DNA of 64,000 nt, from positions 133,858,001 through 133,922,000 of the forward strand of contig JBITNC010000001.1 of the NCBI GenBank assembly GCA_050084985.1. Reading direction: 5' to 3'. The DNA comes from Nageia nagi (taxonomy: Eukaryota; Pinophyta). A program made the translations under genes and the position numbers. Below, piece after piece: positions 1 to 12,900 of this stretch (positions are counted from its first letter, which is position 1; every line of letters begins with the position of its first letter). Under the pieces are notes generated by a model, which did no database searches, had not been told where the DNA came from, and saw only the letters and a program-made list of their open reading frames with translations.

Positions 1-845
1 CATTTCATGCATCACATTATTCTCAACAGTACCTTCAAATCGACAGTGAGAGTGATCTCCCCTTCTGGTTACATCAGCCTACATCTTCCCTTGGATTGAG
101 GATGTTCGTAGGAAAATTTAAGGTTTGCTCACATCAATTGAGTATCAAGACAAACCATCATTTAGCTTGGGACCTGGGAGTCTTTCACCTTTGCTCACTT
201 GAAACTGTGTATGAAGACCACTTCATCTTCTGGCGTTCAATATACTATGAGATCAAAGGCAGATACCATTGCCATTTTAGAGACTGACATAGATCAATGT
301 CCACATTTTTTTAGTAACTTGATTAGCATTGCTTAGCTCTTTACCTTTGAGAGACCTTTCTCCTTTGGAAGCATCTTATGTCCAGCACTCAACATTCGAC
401 ATGCGACCGCCACATCACATCTTTTTTTCAAGCTTTCACCCCTAAGGAGGAACGTAGGAGATGGTGTGTCAATCCTCTTCTCCCTACACATCGCACTAGG
501 AGGCACCTCCAAGATCGCTCAACCCTGTTGAGAACTCAACAAATCACTTTTTTTTCCCCTATAGCAACACTACCACATATATGGTTTTCGGCAACTAGTG
601 TACTCACTAGAGACCAGGATGACACTCAATGGATCATGCTTAAATTTAGACTGCTACCTTATTTAGGGTTTAGATCATCCATTCATGGATGCATTTGTAC
701 TTGTTTTTTTTATTATTTTTATGTTTTCTTTAGTGAGAGACCTTTAGAGGTTTTCCTGGTTTGCTGACCATGCTTGTACCTAACAGTCCCATTGACAACT
801 TTTGGTCACCCAAGGGCATTAATATACTCTTTCTTTCTCCAATGC
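1..845 (+). mobile_element. 3' fragment of a non-LTR retrotransposon (LINE)
   Basis: A reading frame at 96-287 has a HQLSIKTNHH segment, a cysteine/histidine-rich stretch and YYEIKGRYHCHFRD, followed after stops by a CLALYL motif. This is the layout of the zinc-finger tail after the reverse transcriptase in plant LINEs. A related copy at 37,760-39,530 has the same order, and both end near GGGCATTAATA followed by pyrimidine-rich sequence. The fragment is cut by the window start, contains several stops and is inactive. The exact LINE clade was not determined. Confidence 0.6.
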
Positions 846-2175
846 TTATTGTTGAATGTCCTTTTTATTTAGATTTGATATTTGCAGCTGTCCATTCTAA
901 CCTTTGTTCCATGAATTTGCTGAGAATCTCCTTGATATGAGTCCTTTTACCAGGTATATTGCATTTTTTCTTGTGAGGATTGGTTGCTTTTACTCCTAAT
1001 GAAACAAACTTCTTTCTTGTTATCAAACTTCCTGGGTCTCTCTCATGTGTTTTGTTTAAGAAAAAGTAGTTCACAAAATGCTTCATAAGTAAACTTTGCA
1101 TTTACATCTCCAAGTAAACTTTTCATTTACATCTTCAATTGTATTTTGTGAAATTCAAATGTAATACCAAACACCTAAGTGTCCCTTCAGAATTATTCAA
1201 AATGTCCTCGAATACTTATGAACCCTTCTTGCAGTATTTTGTACCAAATTCTTCTAGCTTCTTTGAATGTTAAGTGGCTAAAGCAAGGTAGTACTCATTT
1301 CGATCAAACTCAACAATGCCAAAACTTCTTCAACTGACAATCTATTTAATGTTCTTTCCAAAAATCTTTCATAAGCCTAAGCCTGCTAGTGTGGAGTTAA
1401 GGTTCTCTCCATACTAGCTTAATTACAAGCATAACACCTCCTCTGCTTTGATCTTATAATATTCCTTGCCCTCTGCTATGGGAATTTGCATAACTTGAGA
1501 CCCTAGTTTTCTTGGTGGAGATGGCTCAACCTCATGTTGCTCAGGCAACTGCCTAAGCTTCAAGTGGAGGAGGTGCAAAAAGGCTTTCTTTCCATCATAA
1601 ATCCAACCTTTTTCCACGGAAACAGGCTAAACACGTGATAGAACTTCCTTTCTTTCACCTGCTTTCAGTGGAAACTCGTTGCTGGTCCACCATGAACATT
1701 CCCCATTCAACAACAGTTTTCTTCGCGGTACCTTCAAACTAATTCATTTGGATGAAACTGCATCTCTCTTCATACTGAAACTCTCCACTCATGTGACATG
1801 AGAAACAAGTATCATAAGATTATAAATTTGTTAAAAATAGTTCCTGGTTTTACTTTTTCTCTAGGCTTAACTTGCTTGAAACCCATTATCATAAACGTCC
1901 ATTATTTGATCAAGAGGAATAAAAGCATTAGCATCATTTCCAAAGTCCCTGTCCTCATTAATGTCATAGCTCAAACTGCAGAGAACAAACATAAGCAGAT
2001 TCTTAGTCTAGAGTTTCCAAAAACCAGCAAGCTGCATTGTTTGCCTCAAAAATTTCTCAAGTTTTAATACAATAACATGTCTAATTTTTTTTGTAGTGAA
2101 TATCATCAAATTGATCTAATTCTCCTCGCATAGAGAAGCACTTGAAATAACAATTGAACTACAGAACACTGTAAT
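846..2175. other. No supported gene; AT-rich sequence 3' of UVR8
   Basis: Only short open stretches occur. A minus-strand one (1,423-1,617) resembles nothing I recognise. The terminal UVR8 exon would be expected between here and 3,886 or beyond the window edge, but no match to its basic C-terminal end was found. Confidence 0.5.
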
Positions 2176-2812
2176 TCAGATGTATCTCCTCTAAAGAAAT
2201 CCAACCATACTACAAGAGTAATTGTATTATCCATGGTTGAACACGTTGAAGACATTAACAAAATATCCCTTCTTAAAACCTATATGCTTTCACTTTTGCT
2301 CTCAGATGTATCTCCTCTAAAGAAATCCAACCATACTACAAGAGTAATTGTATTATCCATGGTTGAACACGTTGAAGACATTAACAAAATATCCCTTCTT
2401 AAAACCTATATGCTTTCACTTTTGCTCTCAGATGTCTCTCCTCTAAAGAGATCCACCCATACTACAAGAGTAACTGTATCATCAATAGTTGAACCCGTTG
2501 AAGACATTAACAAAATATCCCTTCTTAAAACCTATATGCTTTCACTTTTGCTCTCAGATGTCTCTCCTCTAAAGAGATCCAACCATACTACAAGAGTAAC
2601 TGTATCATCAATAGTTGAACCCGTTGAAGACATTAACAAAATATCCCTTCTTAAAACCTATATGCTTTCACTTTTGCTCTCAGATGTCTCTCCTCTAAAG
2701 AAATCCAACCATACTACAAGAGTAACTGTATCATCAATAGTTGAACCCGTTGAAGACATTAACAAAATATCTCTTCTTAAAACCTATACGCTTTCACTTT
2801 TGCTCTCACTTC
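2176..2812 (+). repeat. 126-bp tandem repeat, about five copies, open in one frame
   Basis: A 126-bp unit (42 codons) is repeated about five times with few changes, for example CAGATGTATCTCC against CAGATGTCTCTCC at unit starts. Because 126 is divisible by three, a 194-codon frame (2,233-2,817) stays open. Each unit includes VEDINKISLLKTY and LSLLLSDVSPLK. No promoter, signal peptide or known domain is seen, so a real protein is doubtful. Confidence 0.9.
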
Positions 2813-2866
2813 GTTGAAAAAACTGGATCTGGGAATGACTTCTTAATGGCTTTGTAGACGCCACTC

Positions 2867-3016
2867 AAAACTTCTCTTGTCCAAGCAGCATGCCCATGCT
2901 TGTGAAGGAGTGGGTCAAAACTTCTCACGTCCAAGCAGCATGCCCATGCATGTGAAGGAGTGGGTCAAAACTTCTAATGTCCAAGAAGCATGCCCATAAA
3001 TGTGAAGGAGTGGGTA
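2867..3016 (+). repeat. 50-bp tandem repeat, three copies
   Basis: Three adjacent copies of a unit contain GTCCAAGCAGCATGCCCATG and a following TGTGAAGGAGTGGGT. The first two differ at about three bases and the third is more diverged. The array begins about 50 bp after the 126-bp array. Confidence 0.88.
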
Positions 3017-3886
3017 TCATTTTCCATATGTGATCAACTATGTCCCACATGAAATTCAAGTACTCTATGTATACAAAATTATCCCCTTCAACAATCTGAA
3101 GTATTTCAACCATTATTAGGTTACAAATCCAATTAATTGCACTTTCCAAGACCCACTGCCTATGATGATTGTTTCCACGCTCTTCCTTTTGAAACCTTTT
3201 CCAAAAGAATAACTCTCCAGTTTTATTGATCTCATTTCAGTGTTCTATTATTTTTTGTACAAACATCAGTTCTCAAAGCATATTTTAATTGATCTCATTT
3301 CGGTGTTCTATTATTTGCCCCAAAATATTTTAAGTGATCAAGTATGTTAGGTTGATATGCATCATGCACCTGATAATTCAAAGGGTTGAGAACTTCAACC
3401 AAAAAAATTAAAGAACTACCTCTGAACCTACATTTACATATTATTTACTGAATATGTAATCACATGCTTTTATATTTTTGAACCTGTTTTGCAACAGAGT
3501 AGATAGGTTTATAATTTCTACATCTGAACACGGTACAAATGTCTCACACATTGTGTAAATTTTAGGGTATCTAAGCATCAAATATCATCTAAACAAGAAA
3601 AATTCGAGGTAACATGACCTGCACTTGTTGACTCAAACCCTAAATATGTTCTCATTTTGATTTACTATGTCTTACTTTCTCATGAATTCCAGTGCGTCTC
3701 AGCTAAGAATGTGAAAATCTAGATGGCATGACAATTGCTAGCATATTTCCATGCTCAAGGGTGATTATCCTAATATATTTAATTTTATCTTTTAGGATTT
3801 TTTTTTCTTAGTGTAACTTTCCAATTAACAATTAATTATTGCTGAATAGAGAACTATAAACGTAAAATGCAGGAAAATATACTCAC
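3017..3886. other. No supported gene; sequence 3' of the last readable UVR8 exon
   Basis: AT-rich sequence with no convincing coding stretch on either strand. A near-duplicate of TTGATCTCATTTC(A/G)GTGTTCTATTATTT occurs at about 3,227 and 3,290. Confidence 0.5.
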
Positions 3887-3939
3887 AGATTCATCTGGGA
3901 CAAGTGCATATCTCTCTGATGGCGATATCCAATTTGAGC
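3887..3939 (-). CDS. UVR8: UVR8 exon with the COP1-binding C27 core
   Basis: This 53-nt exon lies between TAAG| and a TCT|GTGAGT donor. It reads SNWISPSERYALVPDES. The VP pair falls on positions equivalent to V410-P411, the short peptide that docks into the COP1 WD40 domain in Arabidopsis, and the tryptophan aligns with W400. A good donor shows that at least one more exon follows, but none was recognised between 1 and 3,886. Confidence 0.92.
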
Positions 3940-6900
3940 CTTACCAATAAATAAATGTTCAAACACACAAGAAAAGGCAATCGTTATAATGCAATCTTAC
4001 AATTCTGAAAAATTAAATTCAAATTGTAGAAAATCAGATTATTTTAGTAGTGGCATATATTTACAGCATCAAGTCCATGATATGAGACAAACCTGATAGA
4101 ACTGTTTCTTTAGATGCTTGAATTTCAGTGCATGCTGAGCCATCCGCACTTAATGCCTCGACAAGTTTAGGAATATTTCTGTATATTTGTTGGCATACAT
4201 AGAACTAGAATGAGATAAATGTTCCTGGAAATGAAACTGAAAGGATGCACACATGCATGTTCAAAGAAAATGCATAAAGCATATAATTACAGTGAAATTT
4301 GTATTTAATCACCAAGGAATAATGCTTTTTAGCAGTCAATGGTTATTAAGTAAGATAATTTTTCGTGTAAAGAACAAACCACAAAACACAGAAAATGTGC
4401 AAGATTACAGTAAACCCTAGTTCTGATTTTTACACAGAAAAATTGCAGTGAAACTGATTTTATTCCAACAAAACATGCAGAACAGTTCTGATCTACTCAA
4501 GAGTATAAATGAAACTGAAATACAGAAAACTTCACCACAAAATACATCAGATTTGGCCCATAAGGCTGATGTTCTTGGCTAGAAACGGCCAAGTTATGAT
4601 TTTGATGTCTGCAAATATATTCCAACAGTGCCAAAGGTTGGAAAATGGCTCTCCACAGCCTAATATGTGTTCAAACAGCTGTAATACCCTCTTTAAGGCT
4701 GGACATCCCACCTTGAGGGTGAGGATTCTTCCGATCAAGCTCAAAAATGTCTTCAAACCTTCCAAATTCTTCCGATCTGAGTGCAAGTGTATGATGTCTC
4801 TCCACAATGAAGCATAGATTTCAGGATTCAACCCAAAGGAAATAAGCTCAGATTTCCCTAAGCCTCTAGAAGATTTGAGCCTCCTATGGTTTCCCTCTCT
4901 TGTAGGATTGCCAATCTACAAGAGGAATAGAATATTGCCAAGCCACAGCAACTCAAAGAGAATATTGCCAAGCCAAGATAGAAAATATCAATATCATCCA
5001 AGCATATGTGCACGTGACGGATGAGGATTTGCTCTCACAAGTTTGGAAGAGATCTTGTAATGCCATGTGGCACCTTATTATTGGACCACATTTATTTTTC
5101 TTGGAACACATAATTAAGATGATGATTGCACCATGATCGCGACTCGGTCTTCGAAGTCCTCATCCAAGAACTTGGCTATCATCTTCGAACCACAAACCAT
5201 CTTTGAGGTCCTTGCCAGAAATTGGACGTGGGGGTGAGGGTATCCTCCTGGGACTGGTGCATGCCTAGAAAAAACAAGATTCTATCTTTTTAAAACATGT
5301 GCTTAACTATGAGCTTCATGTCCTTTGCACTCTTGTCGTCTTGGCTCTCCAACTACTTTGCTTTGACCTTGCATCACCTGGATTTGTCTTTTCAGGGCCC
5401 AAACTTGTCAAATTTCATCATCAAGTGCATCCAAGACTCCTCCCAAGCCAGGCATGCATTTCAAAAAGACAAGATTTTGTCTTTTGAAACGGTTAGCTCA
5501 GCTTACCAGTTGAACAAGCTGGTGCGCATGTTTCAAAAAGACAAGATTTTGTCTTTTTAAACGGTGTACCCAACTTGTTAGTTGAGCCAGTTGGGGTGCA
5601 CATCTCAAAAAATCAAGAATTTGTCTTTTGAAATTGTGCACCCAACCTTCCAATCATGCTTGATTCGGACACTAGCTTAAAAGTTTTATATCTTAGCCAA
5701 TTTTCACCATCGAATCAAAAAAGGCATCTTGTTGCCTTAGGAGCATGCTACAGAAAGACAAGATTTTGTCTTTTGAAATGTTGCTCCTAACTCTCCAGCC
5801 ATGCCAACTTGAGCACATGTTCCAGAAAGACAAGATTTTGTAGCTTTGAGGCATTTATTAGGTTGCTCTTGCCTAGTTTGTCCTATTTCGGGGCCTTAGC
5901 AAGTGGATCTTAGCCAAATTTTCACATTTTCCTATAATTGGTGTCTCCCTAGGTTCAAAGCATGCTACAGGAAGAATATATTGTGTCTTTTGAAATGATG
6001 TTCCTACTCTCTTGATCATGCCTAAGTTGGATGCTAGTTTGAGGAGTCTGTGCCTTAGCCAAATTTCCTCATGAGATCGGACTAGATGCCTCTTTGTCAT
6101 GAGCGCATGCCCCCAAAAGACAAGATTTTTTCTTTTTGAGGCATGCGCTTGCCTCCTAGGTACTTGGACTCCACTTTCTCATCTTCAAACTCGACTTGTG
6201 GGGCCTTCCAACTTGAGCGCATGCTCCCAAAAAGCAAGATTGTCTTTTTGAGGCATGCACCTGGCTTGAAGTGCCCCTAGATTGCCTTCTTCATCCTTCG
6301 TTCCAATCCAGACTATCCTCAAACCTAAGCGCATGCCCCAAAAAGACAAGATTTTGTCTTTTGGAGGCATGCACTGGGCTTAAGAGTGGCCCAATTTTGC
6401 CTTTCTTAAACTCGAATCTCATTTGGACAGCCCTTAAACCCGAGCCCAGTCTCAATTGATTTGGCTTGGTTTCCCTAATTTGCCTAAGGTCAATTTTTTG
6501 TTTTCCAGACTTAGTCATATTTTGGGATTTCAGATTTTGACTTGACATGCCTAAGACTAGGCAAATGATAATACTTAAGCTTGGGACAAAAAGGTATGAT
6601 AACCAAGTCATACAAAGCCTCTCGAGTTGAATGAGACAAAAACATGACACTGTGTAGACATGAGTTGCTCAGGGTCCCCAAAATCGCAAGATTCTGGGGC
6701 GTGTTGTGTTAGTCACAAGTTACGAATGCCAAAAACGTGTATAATGAAAAAAAGCATTTAATAGTGCCTTATCTTTGCCACAAAACTCTCCTAACTTCAC
6801 AACTAACTCCACCAACACATATACTAACAATAAGACTTGCAAAAACACACCAACTAACTCAACTTAGCCACATATTGACAATAAAATATGCCAAAATACT

Positions 6901-9900
6901 CCTAACTTATTCCAGAGGGTGGACATCCCTCTCCTAGAGACTCACAACAACCACAAAACATGAAAAGTACAATATTTACAAAGCTGGAAAATAATTGGGA
7001 CATTACATTTCGCACTCAAAATGTTTCGTGTACTCTATTGGTCATTAGCATTTTGAGCTTATTTTGGTCAAATGACCTTTTTAAATCTCCCAAATGTCCA
7101 AGAATGTATTTCATTTTATGCTTCCCAATATTTCAAGGTTATAAAGTATCAGACAATGATAGGGTGTGTTAGGATGAGTTTCTAGAACAGTAGAGATGGG
7201 AAGACAAATTCTTTGGTCAAATAATACATTAAAACTTCCAAAGACATGACCACAAATACAAAATAAAAACATGTAGAGGTTCATATAAAATTTAGCACCA
7301 AGCATGGAATGCAAATTATTTAACTTTCATCACAAAGTATTCACGCACATAGAGATCACTGAGTATATTTGTTAATTAAAGAATCATATTAGAATAAGAT
7401 TGATGATAATTATAAATCTTTGGGTTTGAGTAAGCTGACAGTTATTAGTTTCAGGCTTTCAGCTAATGATATTCTGAATGCTTTAAACGAATGCTGAATT
7501 TGTGCTTTACTGTAGTCCATATCAACTCCAATCTAGTATACTTGGGATCAATCAGGGGATAAATGGCCTAAGCTTCCTATGTAATTAATAAAATTTCTTT
7601 CTGTCTTTCCTGTCATGGATTTTTGTTAAGTGTTTGTGCCTATCTTTTATTGGCAATCCGTGTTATTCATGAAAAATATAATTTTTTGTAATTTCTAGTT
7701 CTTTTTCATTTCTTAGCAATTAGCAAAAATAATAAAATAAAATAAAAACTTGGGAAAAAAAAATATTTTGTTTTGAACAGATAATCATAATACTGATACT
7801 AGTTTGTTCTTTCTAATGGAAAACGATATTCAAAACTTGGGATGTTCATATATTTTGCTTAATTTTGTTCATATTTTTTCTACATAAGGGACATTAGGGC
7901 TATCAACCTTTTATTTGGCAGCTTTTACAGATTCGATGTTCAGTTTCAACTTTCAATATACTCAACACACATAAAAAGATAAGGTTCAGACGAAGCCCAA
8001 ACTGTATTTTCGTAAAAACCACTAACTGTAATGTAGCAAACATGAAAGATGGCATCACCTGTCAGTAGCGTCTGCATGCCCTAACTGGCCACTTGTACCC
8101 TTTCCCCAAGAGAATACATTATGCCTGTCTGTAACTGCAGTTGTATGTCTCCATCCACAGGATACCTGAACAACTTTCTGCCAATTATATAGCAAATGTT
8201 AGCTTTGAAAAAACGAATACAGAGCAGACACCAACATAATTTCAAAAGTAACATTGAATACAATAAAAATTGTAAATACGTAACATTAACAACCATTTAG
8301 CTGAATAAAACTTAATGGCGCATACATTATTTTGTTAAAAATAGTAAGTACATGATAGGAAACATGCCTCTCGAACAGGAAGCTTAACCAGCAATGGACT
8401 AGAATGATCATTGTTATCCCCAACACCAACTTGGCCAAACTGCAAGGTAAAAAAGAATTAAAAGCTTATTTCTGTTTCATACAAATTGGAAGTCAATGCT
8501 TCTCCAGTCAATGAAAAGTCTAAAAAAAATGCTGGGAAAAAGAATGAGAATAATAACCAATGATTTATATCACTCAACCAGTATCATACTCCAAGCGTAA
8601 AGCAAAGAACATATGCAATGAACAATACAAAACTCCAAGCCAATGGGGCACTAGTTGACCCATTGGATTATTAAGGTGTTTAGACATCAACCAACATTTA
8701 AATCCCAGTTGTGCCTTATAGCAAGGATGCTGACACTTTGTGAGGACATCATGGATGATGCTGAAGAGGCATGGTGACATGGCAGTTGAGAGCTGTTGTG
8801 AATTGTACTACCTAAGCAGGTCAGGTGAGCACCTGGATATTGCCAAATTCACATTGACCAATCATGAAAAAAAGAAATACTAAACTCCAAAAAAATATAG
8901 CACTCAAAATGAAGAAGAAATAATGTCCAATAAATGAGCAATTACAAACAATACATAATGTCTGTCACAAATGATGCAAGTAATGCCTTTCCAGGGATTA
9001 AATGATCTTTAAAATAGAGAGGCGCTTACCCCAGATAGTCACTTCAAAGGTCAACGTCAATCACACAGGTAACATGTCTTTCAAAAAGAAAACAATATAC
9101 AATTTTCATATGCATGAGGTAAAATAATGACTTTCGCATTTTCTTACAAATAACTGAATATCAATGATTGACCATCATAAGGCATCAGTGCAATACTCTC
9201 TAATTTGACATCCACTGGCCTAGGGGCACTAGAAAAGGTGAATGCCAACAACAATCCATGCATAAGACGTTAGAATGCCATACCTGTCACATTGACATCC
9301 ACCTCTGCATTGACCTTTGTTTGAAAGGATAATTGTTAACTTTAGTTCCAACAACCTGCAATTTGGCTGCATTAACCAAGGAAAAATCTTTGTTTTGGAA
9401 GAATTCTATAGAAGTCACCTTGACTGTCTGACTGCAGATTCTGCTGGATTGACTGCAGCATTCTGTTGCTAGGTCACCAAGACTGCATCAAGGTGCACAT
9501 TCAAAGATATTGCATGTGTGTCAGGGCCCACATAGTCAGTCTAAGCATCCATGAGGAGTAAGCTGACCCACCTATATGGGTGAGGAAGAGACACAATGTG
9601 GATTGGGCATCCACAATTCTAAACATTAAGGGTATGAGAGGTGCTTGGATAAGTTTCAAAGGTAATGGACACCAAAAAAGACAAAGTATGAGTACACAAG
9701 GATCCAGTATCAGTGAGAGACAAAGGCAAAAGGCTAGGTTAACCTAGAGGAGCAACTGACAAATGTAGCACAGTCCAAGATAATGCAACACAAGTTGCAC
9801 AAAGGAGAGTATCCTATTCAGCATGATTAGGATAATGTTGCCTGCCAAAACTTATTATAAATGACCCGAATGTGGCAGAGTCATCTCCGTCAACTTATTA

Positions 9901-12900
9901 TAATGAGTCTGTTCAAAATGAGGCAGAGTCATCTACGTCAGTCCCTTAAATAGTCATTGCAATTAACGGACGTGACTCTGCCTCATTTTGAGAAGACTCA
10001 CTAGTTAATTTTGGGAAGTACCAGAAAAATTCAGAAGTCATGGATACCAGCTGGATGGGAGCTATTGCATAAAAAATGCAACAATTCTAATTTTATTTTG
10101 TTTTGCATAATTTACCTATTTTGGACTTCAAATTTTATAATTTTTTCTTAAATCCTTGTGATGGATGAGGATTTGCTCCCACAAGTGCTAGACTCAATCT
10201 TGTATTGCCATGTGGTGTGTTTTTATTGAACTACTAGCAATTAGGTTTTATTTTAAGTAATTTTATTTAAATTTGCATTAAGGTTAGGACAACACTTAGG
10301 GTTGTCATCCAAAACTATTTATAGCCCTTGAGGGCACATTTGTGAGGAAGATGACCATTCGCTCAAGAGGAGTTGTTATGAAATTTGTTACAACTTTAAT
10401 ACTCTCTTGTATGTGAATGTGATGCATGAGTTAAACAAATCAAGGCTTGTCTCCACTTAATGGGATTATGAGTTTGAGCACTTGTGCTTGCTGTTTGATT
10501 GTAATTGTTACATGACTTGTGTACATTTCTCGCAAGTGTAGGCTTGTTAGAAATATGGTTGAATATCTTATGAAGTGGTGTAATTGCTATATGATGAACA
10601 TTACTCACTTTTTCGCATTAAGATGAATAAATGTTGGTGAAATTCTTCCTATGTAATTTGGTTTGATGTGCCACTCATGTTATTGTTCCTTTGCAACACT
10701 GCCATAGGCTCCTACTTGTTTGCAATTTGGACTTAGTCATTTGTAGCAAGGTGGGATAAGTGAGTGTTGCACTTCATAATAAACCCGGTAGGAAGGTGCT
10801 CCAACCCTAGGTTCATCAGTGGGCTTGTCATTGAATGTACCCTCCCATGAGCCATCATCCCCATTTTACATTTTTCTTTGCTTTTCCTTTGTTTTTTTTA
10901 CTTTCTTTACCATCAAAAGTCTATACTCTCAATAGGTGTAAGATAACTCTAGTGCCTATAGTAAACGTGGTTAACAATTGCTACCTCTATACTCCCACTG
11001 TGTATTCCAAGTATAGCTATTGTCATAGTCGCACAACACCTCTCATGATGCTAGAAACCTTGGGGTAATCAGTCCTTTCAAGTGGGGGTTAGTAACGCAA
11101 CCTCACTTACATGTTAAATGTCCTTTTCACAATTATCGCCTAGGCGGTCTTCGTAAGTGGAAAGAAAAACACCCCAACAGGTTATTGATTTTCTATGTTT
11201 TCAAGGTGAAAGTCATCTTGCAATATTCCTTATGCCATCAAGACATTTGAACATCACATGCTTTGTGATGCGGTTATTCTAGATGTTTTTGATGTCGTGC
11301 TTCTTACATATGGGAGAGGATTTGGAATCTATCAAGAGAGGCCTTGTTGTATCATCTCAAAGGCTCAAACTGGAACAACAGAGTCTAAACTGATGGAATT
11401 AGACAATGTTTTCCTCAACACATTCAAGACTCTTATGCATCAACAATATGAATCTTATCAGCTTCAATGATGATGGTGGAAGACTTATTATTGTATCTTT
11501 TGTAACCTACATAATAGTAGTAATGGACCTCATATCATTAAAGCCCATAAAAAAATAATAGGAGTAATGGGCTCACTATTTTAATCAACTTCAATCAGAG
11601 TTTTCCAATTGCATCTGCTTATATAAAAAACACAAGGAGAATTGGATCTGAAAGGACCCTTAATTCAAAATTAATTCTTTATTGCCCAATTCATATAGTT
11701 CAACATTAGATAATAAACACATATTATTCATTCTACTTGCACATAATGTAGACCACAAGTTGGTTTATAAAAAGCTGTCTTTGCCAACACAAACGTTATG
11801 TGGGACAATGCTTGTTAATTACCAACTTTGAGAAGAAGCTTGGTGGATGAACCAATGGTGCATGAGGCTGTCAAAGATGAGATTGTGACCAATGGATTGA
11901 TTGATAACTACACTTAAGCCAGCCTGATCATGTTTTGGAGTGTGACAGGCCTGCAATTTCTTGGTTTGCGGTGATGGCAACTTGAAATGTTATTTTTTGA
12001 TGTATAATGGCTAACTTAAGGAGAAAACATGTTCAATCCAACACCACACTATTCCAGTTTTTCCTGTTCCTTTTTCCTTAATGTTTCTACAAATATACAC
12101 CAATGCCTTTCCGTTTTCAAAACCTGAAGCATTTAATCTGGTAGGTGCTCATAGGATTGCACCTAGAACCCAAAAAAAACAAAAATCTCAAAGACGTGAT
12201 ACAAACTTGTTCGATGGCAATGAGCACCACAAAGACAGTTTCCTGTGGAGTTGATGGATGTTTAAGGCACTAAGGACCTGGTGGACATTCTATTGCAGTC
12301 AGTTATAGGAGCATGAGCTCTAACTTGATGCGCTCATGTCTTGGAGGACATCATGATCCTTGCTGGGTGCCAAAGAATCATTTCAAAATGAATCAATAAG
12401 AGGAATGTCATATCTAATCCAACAAACTCACCATGCCGGTCTTCTCTTGATTTCTTCGCTCTCATTGAATACAAGGAAGAAAGATGGCTCTCTTTCTCTC
12501 AACAGCAAGGTGGTTGGTGGCTGGAGCTTCAATGCTCCTCTTCCCCTATTGGATGCAATGGCACTCTTCACATCTCTTCCCAAATTGTAGTCTAATACCA
12601 TTTTGAAAAAACGGTGACTTGCACTTGAGCACTTAGATTATTATGATCATAATGTTTATATAGTATAATAATATGGTTGAGGTGGATATGTATCAACAAT
12701 AACCAAGCCATAACACTTATAACCATAGTATACAAATTCTCCAAATAAACGTCTATTTGATGTTTGTTTGTATTTTTTCCCCTCACTGTACACCCGTTTA
12801 AATGTTATGTTCCTTTTTTTAAATATTCCTCTTTGTGCTTTTTGTATTTTTTTTTCCATTTTTATAAATTTCGCTTGGGGCCGTTTTTTCTCCAAACCCG

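Noticed and set aside
1423-1617. Terminal UVR8 exon or another gene on the minus strand
   Set aside because: The translated sequence shares nothing with the basic C-terminal end of UVR8, and no proper splice sites frame it.
2867-3016. CRISPR-like array
   Set aside because: The units are adjacent without unique spacers, and the surrounding DNA is a plant nuclear gene region.
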